The notes under the pieces are model-generated. The model was not told the origin of the DNA and ran no database searches. It saw only the letters and a program-made list of their open reading frames with translations. A stretch of DNA of 64,000 nucleotides, taken from contig NZ_JAHQCW010000034.1 of NCBI RefSeq assembly GCF_019042275.1, positions 1 to 64,000 on the forward strand, in the 5' to 3' direction. A program made the translations under genes and the position numbers. Every line of letters starts with the position of its first letter. The first letter of the stretch is position 1. Below, piece after piece: positions 52,508-60,092 of this stretch. Origin of the DNA: Diplocloster agilis (GTDB lineage Bacteria; Bacillota; Clostridia; Lachnospirales; Lachnospiraceae).

Positions 52508-52801
52508 TAGTAGACAGGTATTTTACTACTTCTTCTACTACTTTTGACCGTGAAAACACAAGGGGTTATAAAAGTATTTGTGAGGTTCTTCCGATATGAA
52601 AAACGCCGGAAAAGCCCGAAGTTACGGGCTATACCGGCATTTAAGAACTTCTAAAGAGATAATCGAAAATCTATTAAACTATTCATACAAAAAATACGAA
52701 TGTTGAACAAAACAAGGAATAATCCGGTGCTATAATTTTATCATCCTAAGTACGAGGGAACGGTAACCAATTTAGTTATGAGTGAGAAAAGGAGAGGCGA
52801 G
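52508..52801 (+). other. Right end of the element and promoter region of the sugar transporter
   Basis: ACTAC/TAGTAG repeats (52508-52545) match words at the left end. The hairpin core AAAAGCCCGAAGTTACGGGC (52610-52629), flanked by GCCGG/CCGGC, is the best right-end candidate. TATAAT at 52731-52736 is a good -10 box, but no convincing -35 box lies 16-18 bases upstream. This fits an activator-dependent promoter, such as one driven by the AraC-type response regulator. Confidence 0.45.
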
Positions 52802-54151
52802 ATGAAGAAGAAAGTATTAGGCGTTTTGCTGGCCTGCGCTATGGTTGCAGGGATGATAACCGGATGTGGAGAAAAAGGAGATACCGCTGCGCCGCAGGCA
52901 GACGCACAGGCGAAGACACAGGACAGCCAGAGCGGGGAAGCCGCAGGCGGCTCGGAGGGCTCCGGAAAAACAGTGACCATATGGACCTGGGACTATGACA
53001 ATACGCTGATGATGGCGGAAGACTTCAATAAAGTATATCCGGATATCCAGATTGAAGTGGTAAATGTAGCTTACAGCGATTATTTCACAAAGATCCAGCA
53101 GGCAGTTGCCTCCGGCTCCGAACTTCCGGACATCGTGGCTCAGAGCTGTACGCTGTTAAAGAATTACGGGGAACTGGGGATTTTCGAGGATCTGAGCAAG
53201 GAACCCTATAATGTGGACAGTAATATTTTCTTCGACTTCATCAAAGACCGCGCAGTGATGGAAGACGGTTCCCTGATCGGGATCGAGGAGTCGATCTCCC
53301 CTTCGGCCATCGCCTATAAGAGAGATCTGGCGAAACAGTATTTCGGAACGGATGACCCGGATGAGCTGGCCAAGATCTTCGCGGATCCCTCTGATTATAT
53401 TACCCAGGGCAAAAAGGTCCAGGAAGAGAGCGGCGGGGAAGCTTATCTGTTCCACGCGGCAGGCGCGGTGGCTGAGTGGCTGTATTTCGCGGACACTACC
53501 CCTCTTGAGACAAATGGAACCATAGATTTTACCGGAAAAATGACCGGCACCATCAATATGCTCTGTGAGATGAGAGACAACAAAGTGGTGGATACCTATG
53601 AAAACGGTACGGCACAGGCCAATGCCACCTATTCGGATGACAAACATATCATGTACCCCTGCCCCAACTGGGCGATCAACTATTACATCAAGGCCAACGA
53701 CGCCGACGGTTCCGGCAACTGGGGCCTGATGATGCCGGCCACCGGAGGTTACAGCTGCGGCGGTACTTCCTTGGGGATCACCAACACCAGCGACTGTAAG
53801 GACGAAGCATGGCAGTTTATCAACTGGTGCCTGATGACCAAGGACGGCGCGGAAATGATGCGTGACAGACTGAATTTCTTCGTACCTACAAAAGAGTTCT
53901 TCGATGATCCGGAATTCATCGGCGGAGAAGACGAGTTCTTCGGCGGACAGGATATTGAGAGCTTCTTCTACAAAGATATTGTCAACAGCATCGGTACGCT
54001 GACGGTATCCCAGTATGACCAGACCGTTATCGATATCCGTGACCTGCTGGCGATCGCAGTCATGGACGACCCGAACATGACCGCGGCCGATGCGCTGGCC
54101 AAAGGGCTGGAGGAAGCCAAGAACAGAATAACGGATATGGAAGTGAAATAG
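52802..54151 (+). CDS. Carbohydrate ABC transporter substrate-binding lipoprotein
   Basis: A 449-residue extracellular solute-binding protein (family 1) from the ATG at 52802. It has a lipoprotein signal with lipobox MITGC and Cys22, a low-complexity linker, then VTIWTWDYDNTLMMAEDFNKVYPDIQIEVV, the usual start of sugar-binding proteins. AAAGGAGAGG precedes the ATG. It delivers an oligosaccharide to the two permeases that follow. Sugar specificity is inferred from the GH112 gene in the same operon to be a galactosyl-N-acetylhexosamine or related disaccharide. No ATPase gene is present; a shared MsiK-type ATPase is likely. Confidence 0.92.
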   Translation: MKKKVLGVLLACAMVAGMITGCGEKGDTAAPQADAQAKTQDSQSGEAAGGSEGSGKTVTIWTWDYDNTLMMAEDFNKVYPDIQIEVVNVAYSDYFTKIQQAVASGSELPDIVAQSCTLLKNYGELGIFEDLSKEPYNVDSNIFFDFIKDRAVMEDGSLIGIEESISPSAIAYKRDLAKQYFGTDDPDELAKIFADPSDYITQGKKVQEESGGEAYLFHAAGAVAEWLYFADTTPLETNGTIDFTGKMTGTINMLCEMRDNKVVDTYENGTAQANATYSDDKHIMYPCPNWAINYYIKANDADGSGNWGLMMPATGGYSCGGTSLGITNTSDCKDEAWQFINWCLMTKDGAEMMRDRLNFFVPTKEFFDDPEFIGGEDEFFGGQDIESFFYKDIVNSIGTLTVSQYDQTVIDIRDLLAIAVMDDPNMTAADALAKGLEEAKNRITDMEVK

Positions 54152-54163
54152 TGACGAAGGGTC

Positions 54164-54198
54164 AGGGACCGGCCGGTTGAGCAGCCGGTCCCTGTTTT
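54164..54198 (+). terminator. Attenuator-type hairpin after the binding-protein gene
   Basis: AGGGACCGGC (54164-54173) and GCCGGTCCCT (54184-54193) with a ten-base loop, followed by GTTTTCT. It would let the binding protein be made in excess of the permeases. Confidence 0.8.
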
Positions 54199-54256
54199 CT
54201 GCCTGAGGCGCTTCCCTGTCGGCGAAGAATAGTCTGTGAGTCCAGGAGGTTATGTG

Positions 54257-55180
54257 ATGAATAAAATAAAAAAAACGGGAGGAAACAGAAAATATACGGT
54301 GTTCTGGCCGATTGTCTTTGTGGCTCCGTTTGTGATATGTTTCTTTCTCTTTAATCTGTTTCCCATCCTTTATTCGTTCCAGTTGAGTTTTTATGACTGG
54401 AGCGGGGTCGGGGAGAAGACGTTTGTGGGACTGGCGAATTATGTGAGAATTGTGACGGAAGATAAGATGTTTCTGAAATCATTGGGGAATACGCTGTTTA
54501 TGATGGTGATCTCCTTTCCGTTTGCCATTATATTCGGCCTGGTGATCTCGGCGTTCTTAAGTAATCTGAAACATGGCAGGAGATTTTTCCAGACTGTGAA
54601 TTTCCTGCCGTACATAACGACGCCGGTTGCGATTGGACTGATCTTTACATTTTTGTTCGACCGCAATACCGGCATGGTGAACCGGCTGCTGGAGCTGCTG
54701 AACGTGAACGGCCTGAACTGGCTTGGGAATCCGAGGCTTGCCCAGGTGGTGATCGCTATCATGATTGCCTGGAAATATACGGGTTATTATATGGCGTTAT
54801 ATCTGGCCGGGATCACATCTATATCGGAAGATATCTATGAAGCGGCCAGGGTGGACGGAGCCGGTGCGCTGACTATATTCCGAAAGATCACGATGCCTCT
54901 GCTGAAACCGATTACGATCTTTATCATTGTGACCAGCATGATCGGCGGGCTCCAATTGTTCGATGAACCGAACCTGATGTTTAACGTCTCTACCACCAGC
55001 GTGATCGGCGGTCCGGACCGGTCGTGCCTGACCCTGTTATGGAACTTTTATGACGTGGCGTTCGGATCGACCGCAAAGCTTGGATATGGTTCGGCGGTGG
55101 CGGTGTGCATCTTTATTGTGATCGTGTTGATTTCCCTGATCGGCATGAAGCTTATGAACCGGAAGGAGGATGTGATATGA
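54257..55180 (+). CDS. Sugar ABC transporter permease (MalF type)
   Basis: A 307-residue permease with six membrane helices. The cytoplasmic EAA loop is EDIYEAARVDGAGALTIFRKITMPLLKP. I chose the ATG at 54257 because AGGAGG lies ten bases upstream; a start at 54236 is open but weaker. It overlaps the next permease by four bases. It belongs to the carbohydrate uptake class CUT1. Confidence 0.93.
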   Translation: MNKIKKTGGNRKYTVFWPIVFVAPFVICFFLFNLFPILYSFQLSFYDWSGVGEKTFVGLANYVRIVTEDKMFLKSLGNTLFMMVISFPFAIIFGLVISAFLSNLKHGRRFFQTVNFLPYITTPVAIGLIFTFLFDRNTGMVNRLLELLNVNGLNWLGNPRLAQVVIAIMIAWKYTGYYMALYLAGITSISEDIYEAARVDGAGALTIFRKITMPLLKPITIFIIVTSMIGGLQLFDEPNLMFNVSTTSVIGGPDRSCLTLLWNFYDVAFGSTAKLGYGSAVAVCIFIVIVLISLIGMKLMNRKEDVI

Positions 55181-55992
55181 AAAAGGGATCGAAAATATTC
55201 TCCTATGTCATATTAGCGTTTATATCGGTGGTCTCCCTGTTTCCGTTTTATCTGATGATCGTAATGTCTACCTACAAGACCGAGGAGATATTTAAGGGAC
55301 TGCCGTTTCTGCCCTCCAATTATTTCATGACAAATATGAAAACGGTATTCCAGTCTAATTTTATCGGCTCCTATGTGAACAGCCTGCTGGTTTCAATCTT
55401 ATCTACCGTGGTTTGCGTCGTGATCAGCGCCATGGTGGGATACGGGATTACGGCATACCGGTTTAAGGGCCGCAGATTGTTGATTAATCTTGTCATGCTG
55501 ACCATGATGGTCCCGGTTCAGATCGGGGTGGTGGGATACATGATCGAGATGAGGACCATGCATATGACCGGGACGCTGATGCCGATGATCCTGATCTGGC
55601 TGGCGAACGGATTCGGAGCCTTTTGGATGATCCAGTTCATGCAGTCCTCGCTGCCCATGGAAATCGTGGAGAGCGCCAGGATTGACGGTTCCAATGAAAT
55701 GAACACATTTTTCAGAATTGTGATGCCCTGCATCAAACCCGGCCTGGTTACACTGGTGCTGCTGATATTCCTCTGGTCCTGGAACAGCTATCTGGTACCG
55801 CTGGTATTTGTCAATGACAACAGTGTTATGACGATACCAATCTTCATCAAGAGTCTGGGAAATGCCTACCGGACGGATTACGGCGCTCAGCTGACCGGTC
55901 TCGCGGTGGCGACTGTGCCTTTGCTGGTGCTGTTTATTGCGGGCTCCAAGAATTTTATACAGGGTCTGACAGCCGGTGCAGTCAAGGGATGA
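55177..55992 (+). CDS. Sugar ABC transporter permease (MalG type)
   Basis: A 271-residue partner permease with six membrane helices. The EAA loop is MEIVESARIDGSNEMNTFFRIVMPCIKPG. AAGGAGG lies before the ATG, which overlaps the preceding stop (ATGA). With the previous protein it forms the CUT1 channel. The following 110 bases to the SGNH gene hold no terminator that I recognise. Confidence 0.93.
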   Translation: MKKGSKIFSYVILAFISVVSLFPFYLMIVMSTYKTEEIFKGLPFLPSNYFMTNMKTVFQSNFIGSYVNSLLVSILSTVVCVVISAMVGYGITAYRFKGRRLLINLVMLTMMVPVQIGVVGYMIEMRTMHMTGTLMPMILIWLANGFGAFWMIQFMQSSLPMEIVESARIDGSNEMNTFFRIVMPCIKPGLVTLVLLIFLWSWNSYLVPLVFVNDNSVMTIPIFIKSLGNAYRTDYGAQLTGLAVATVPLLVLFIAGSKNFIQGLTAGAVKG

Positions 55993-56106
55993 TTCGGCTG
56001 AGAATTAGTCGGGTAAAGGCTGATTCAGTTAAAGCCGGATACGGATAAGGTTGATTCAGCAGAGGACTGTTGAGATAAAATTTGCGGTTGGAAAGGAAGG
56101 AATACA

Positions 56107-56754
56107 TTGATCAATATTTTATGCTTTGGCGATTCTAACACATTCGGATTCAATCCGGAGTGGACGGCTCCACAGGAGATGCGCTTCCCGAAAGACAAGC
56201 GCTGGACCGGAATTCTAGGACGGATGCTGGGGGAGGGGTACGAGATTATAGAGGAAGGGCTGGGCGGCAGAACAACCGCCTGGGATGATCCGCCCACCCA
56301 GGGGCGGAACGGGCTGAAGGAAATCGTGCCGCTTTTGCAGACTCATCAGCCGCTGGATCTGATCATATTAATGCTGGGAACCAATGATGCGAAACGGGTT
56401 TATAATGCATCGGCCATGGAGATCGGGCGGGGGATGGAGGAACTGGTGAAAATTTGTCTGAACCCGTACGTGTATGATATAATGAAAACTCCGAAGGTGT
56501 TAATCATATCACCTGTACGGTTGGGAGAAAAGATCAGGACCTCTTGGCTTGGAGACGTCTTTGATGAGGACTCTGCGAATCGTGTCGAACAATTGGCCTC
56601 CATTTACAAAAGAATAGCGGACACCTATGGCTGCGGTTTCCTGGATGCGGCGGACGTTGCAAAAGTATCCGAGACGGACAGCGTTCATATAGGGATGGAA
56701 GAGCACCGTAAATTAGCAGAAGCAATAGAGAGGGAAATCCGAAAGTTGGTATAA
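56107..56754 (+). CDS. SGNH/GDSL-family hydrolase
   Basis: A 215-residue esterase-type hydrolase from a TTG start with AAGGAAGG upstream. Block I is CFGDSNTFG (Ser in GDS), block II GLGGRTTAWDD (Gly), block III LGTNDAK (Asn), block V DSVHIGMEEH (Asp and His). The cytoplasmic location and the sugar operon suggest removal of acetyl or other ester groups from imported oligosaccharides. The catalytic set is complete. The response regulator gene follows one base after the stop. Confidence 0.88.
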   Translation: MINILCFGDSNTFGFNPEWTAPQEMRFPKDKRWTGILGRMLGEGYEIIEEGLGGRTTAWDDPPTQGRNGLKEIVPLLQTHQPLDLIILMLGTNDAKRVYNASAMEIGRGMEELVKICLNPYVYDIMKTPKVLIISPVRLGEKIRTSWLGDVFDEDSANRVEQLASIYKRIADTYGCGFLDAADVAKVSETDSVHIGMEEHRKLAEAIEREIRKLV

Positions 56755-56755
56755 T

Positions 56756-58267
56756 ATGGTGAAGTTATTTGTGGTGGATGATGAGAGGATGGCGGTCCAA
56801 TATTTTCAAAGCCTGCTGGCGAAGACGTCCCTGGACTATGAGGTGGCGGGAACCGCGTTAGATGGTAAAAGCGCGCTGGATCAGCTTCAATCGGTAAAGG
56901 CGGATATTTTATTTGTGGACATCAATATGCCGGTGATGAACGGACTGGAAGTTGCGGAAGCAGTGCTGACACAGAATCCAAAGCAGAAGATCGTCTTTTT
57001 GACATCATACCGCGACTTTGACTACATAAAGAAAGGCATGGATATCGGTATCAATGCCTATCTGTTGAAGAATGAACTCACCAGGGAAAAGCTGGAACAG
57101 GAGATCTTGCGGATCACAGAGGAAATTAAGCGTGAGAAGGAACAGGATAAGGTATACCGGGAACACAGCTTAAGACAGTATTTGCGAAGAGCCAGGGTCG
57201 GTGAGGGCTTTACCGGTTTTTTTAAAGAAGGGGAGTTTTACGGCCTCCTGTATGTGACTGCGCCTTATGTGATCCATGTCCGCAAACAGGAGGAACAGAT
57301 CCTCAAGATCGACAGCGGTGAAGTTGAGAAGCTTACCTATCCCGAGGGAATCAGCTGTGAATATTTTTTCAGGATCGATCTGGGGTGGTGCGGACTGATT
57401 CGGATGCACGGCCGGAAAGACGGATCAAGGGAAAGATTAAGGGACGCGGCCGGGATTGTGCTCAAATATCTGGAAGGGCGGGAAAGCGCGGCCCTGGTGC
57501 TTTACAGCGAATGGCTGAGCACTCCCGATGATCTGCCGGATTGGTATGAGCGGGAACTTCGGGTTGAAGAGGAGAAGCTCTGTTATGGGAAAGGAAGCCT
57601 GATCGCCGCGGAAGAAACCGGCAGGAGAGAGATCACGAACCTGAATCTCATGCAATATGAACTGGAACTGCCGGCCCTTATGGAAAGGGGCGACCGCATG
57701 GCGGAGAGAGAACTTCTGCACCGCTTTTTAACAGAGATGCGGGAACACTGCGACGATCATACTTATGAAGGATATCTGAGGGATCTGATCCGAATCTATA
57801 ACCGCTTTGCAAAACAAAAACAGCTTTTGATCGATGGGATCTGGCTGGAGCAGGCGATCACTTCCATGGACGAGGCGGAACAGTGGCTGATTGATTTTTC
57901 CATTTACATCCACAGGCTGTCGGTCCGAAAGGAGGACCGCGGCTATTCCAGAAATATTGAAGCGGCTCTTAAATATATCGAAGCACATTATCAGGAGGAT
58001 ATCTATATCCAGATGATCGCGGATGGGATCGGTATATCGGAGGGGCATCTGCGAAGGCAGTTCAAGGAAGAGCTCTCCATGACCCTGAACGATTATCTGC
58101 TGCATTACAGGATCACCAGGGCGAAGGAGATCATGGAACACCAAAAAGTAAAGGTATCGAAAATACATGAAATGGTTGGATTCCGTTCCAGCCAGTATTT
58201 CAGCAGTGTATTCAAGAAACTGGAAGGGGTCAGCCCGAAAGAGTATCAGGATCACCGGAAGAGATAG
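56756..58267 (+). CDS. Response regulator with AraC-type DNA-binding domain (YesN type)
   Basis: A 503-residue regulator. The receiver domain (about 3-120) has the acid pair DDE and phosphoacceptor Asp55 in FVDINMPVMNG. A variable middle part is followed by two helix-turn-helix units at the C-terminus (IYIQMIADGIGISEGHLRRQFKEEL, then SKIHEMVGFRSSQYFSSVFKKLEGVSPKEYQ). It pairs with the next gene, a YesM-type kinase, and probably activates the transporter-GH112 operon in response to the extracellular sugar. Confidence 0.93.
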   Translation: MVKLFVVDDERMAVQYFQSLLAKTSLDYEVAGTALDGKSALDQLQSVKADILFVDINMPVMNGLEVAEAVLTQNPKQKIVFLTSYRDFDYIKKGMDIGINAYLLKNELTREKLEQEILRITEEIKREKEQDKVYREHSLRQYLRRARVGEGFTGFFKEGEFYGLLYVTAPYVIHVRKQEEQILKIDSGEVEKLTYPEGISCEYFFRIDLGWCGLIRMHGRKDGSRERLRDAAGIVLKYLEGRESAALVLYSEWLSTPDDLPDWYERELRVEEEKLCYGKGSLIAAEETGRREITNLNLMQYELELPALMERGDRMAERELLHRFLTEMREHCDDHTYEGYLRDLIRIYNRFAKQKQLLIDGIWLEQAITSMDEAEQWLIDFSIYIHRLSVRKEDRGYSRNIEAALKYIEAHYQEDIYIQMIADGIGISEGHLRRQFKEELSMTLNDYLLHYRITRAKEIMEHQKVKVSKIHEMVGFRSSQYFSSVFKKLEGVSPKEYQDHRKR

Positions 58268-58279
58268 GATGGGGACGGG

Positions 58280-60055
58280 ATGAAAAGAGGAATTCGTAAG
58301 AAACTAACATTTACACTGTTTATTGTGGTGACAGTCACTTTTTTCATCGCTTCGATCTGTTCTTTCTGGTATTTTTTTCATACTTTGAAAAATCAAACGA
58401 TTCAAAGTGAAGCGCAGAAGCTCCAGCAGGCGGTCAGTCAGCTCCGCTATGCCCAGAATGAGGTGGAGACGCTGGCGAAGCAGATCATCATTGATGAGAG
58501 CTTCTATTCATATCTGGAGTTAGATGACGGGTCCGACGCGTTTGACCGGCGGGTGGTAAGCGACCGGATGCGCAAAAAGCTGATGCAGTACACGAATCTG
58601 AACGAGTATTATTATAGTATACTGGCTTTGACGCCAAACGGACAGGTTTATTCATCGGATCAGTACCAGGGCGGGCTCGATCTTACGGAAGACTGGTACC
58701 AGGAGTTCAAGGAAACCCATGAGACGGGGGGATATTCAAAGCTGCATGTCATCTATGAACCTCAGACCTCGAAGAAGCGGGACGTGATCAGTTATATCCT
58801 CCCTTATACCCGTATCCAGCGCAAGCAGAAGTTTCACGGAGAACTGATTGTAAATATGGGGTTTAATAAGATTCTGGAATGGGCGGAAGTGGATGATACC
58901 CTGCTAAACGGTTACACCCTTTATGATAAAAACGGCAATGTGATCCTGTCCGGCGGGACGGTGACTGCGGACTATCCGCTGATCTGCCAGGTGGAGAACG
59001 GCGGCACGGCCGTCCTTGATAATCGCAATGTGCTGATCAAAAACGCGGATCTGAATGACGAATGGATTTTTGTGTCCGAGGTTTCCAACCGGCTGGTATT
59101 AAAACAGCTGCGTATGATTATCGTGATCGTAACAGCGGCCTATGCGATGGGTCTGGTTATCCTGTTCGTAGTATTTTATAAATATATCAAAAACTTTACA
59201 AAGCCTATCGAGGAGCTGCATCAAAGCGCGCTGAGCGTGCAAAAGGGTGATTTTGGCGCCTATGTGGACATCCATACCAACGATGAACTGGAGACACTGG
59301 GCGGCACCTTTAATCAGATGCTGGATTCGATCAAGGAATACATGGACCGTCTGGTGGAAAATGAACGGACAAAGAGAACCATGGAACTGGACCGGCTGAT
59401 GCTGCAAATTAATCCGCATTTTATCTATAATACGCTGAACACCATCGTTTATATGGCCGGAATCGAAGGAAATGACGATATCATCCGGTATACGAACGCG
59501 TTCATCTCCCTGCTTCAGGATACGCTTCGGGTAGAAGGGGACGGTCCGTTCGTGACCTTAAAGTTCGAGCTGGGCAATATCAGGAACTATCTGATCCTGT
59601 TGTCCTATCGTTATAAGGACCAGTTCGAGGCTCACTTTGATATCGACGAGGACGCTATGGACTGCGCGGTTCCCAATGTCATGCTGCAGCCCTTGGTGGA
59701 GAATGCCGTATTCCACGGATTAATTCCCAGGGGAGATAAGGGGGATCTGTGGCTGAGCATCAAAAGGAAAGAACAGGATGTTAAGATCCGGATAACAGAT
59801 AACGGAGTCGGTATGAGCGGAGATATGCTGGAGAGGCTTATGAACGCGGAAGAGGAGAACCGGGGAGGCATGCGCAAGATCGGGGTTGCGAACGTAAAGA
59901 AACGCCTACAGACCATCTACAGCCCGCCCTATGGCATGGGTATCCGCAGCAGGGAAGGCGAGGGAACGCGAATTACCATCACCATTCCCTATCAGACGAA
60001 TCCGGATTTTATGGAAAATGAGATAGGAAACAGCGAGACAGGAAGTAGTATATGA
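58280..60055 (+). CDS. Sensor histidine kinase (YesM/LytS-like)
   Basis: A 591-residue kinase. The N-terminal helix (about 9-31) and a second helix (about 275-298) bracket an extracellular Cache-like sensor. A HAMP domain (about 297-350) precedes the His_kinase domain with QINPHFIYNTLNTI (His380). The ATPase has NAVFHGLIPRGDKGD, ITDNGVGMS and GEGTRITI. It phosphorylates the preceding regulator. The sensed ligand is presumably the sugar or its binding protein. Confidence 0.93.
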   Translation: MKRGIRKKLTFTLFIVVTVTFFIASICSFWYFFHTLKNQTIQSEAQKLQQAVSQLRYAQNEVETLAKQIIIDESFYSYLELDDGSDAFDRRVVSDRMRKKLMQYTNLNEYYYSILALTPNGQVYSSDQYQGGLDLTEDWYQEFKETHETGGYSKLHVIYEPQTSKKRDVISYILPYTRIQRKQKFHGELIVNMGFNKILEWAEVDDTLLNGYTLYDKNGNVILSGGTVTADYPLICQVENGGTAVLDNRNVLIKNADLNDEWIFVSEVSNRLVLKQLRMIIVIVTAAYAMGLVILFVVFYKYIKNFTKPIEELHQSALSVQKGDFGAYVDIHTNDELETLGGTFNQMLDSIKEYMDRLVENERTKRTMELDRLMLQINPHFIYNTLNTIVYMAGIEGNDDIIRYTNAFISLLQDTLRVEGDGPFVTLKFELGNIRNYLILLSYRYKDQFEAHFDIDEDAMDCAVPNVMLQPLVENAVFHGLIPRGDKGDLWLSIKRKEQDVKIRITDNGVGMSGDMLERLMNAEEENRGGMRKIGVANVKKRLQTIYSPPYGMGIRSREGEGTRITITIPYQTNPDFMENEIGNSETGSSI

Positions 60056-60092
60056 GCGATAGATAGCAGTACATGAGATTTGGGAGGTAGAG

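Larger units (their letters stand above)
14214..52629 (+). mobile_element. Tn1549/CTn-like integrative and conjugative element
   Basis: A 38-kb element. It has a Tn916-type recombination module (sigma factor, HTH, excisionase, tyrosine integrase) at the right end. Its conjugation genes are pcfB, virD4, Maff2, trbL-like, prgI, virB4, NlpC/P60, DUF4315, DUF4366 and topB, plus mobC and a MOBP-type relaxase. That gene order is known from the Tn1549 (vanB) group and Clostridioides CTn elements. The cargo comprises a metal/siderophore-type transporter set and a small methyltransferase cassette. Ends are estimated from an imperfect 20-bp match and from where the GC-rich element sequence starts and stops. 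The exact att sites are uncertain by about 100 bases. Confidence 0.85.
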
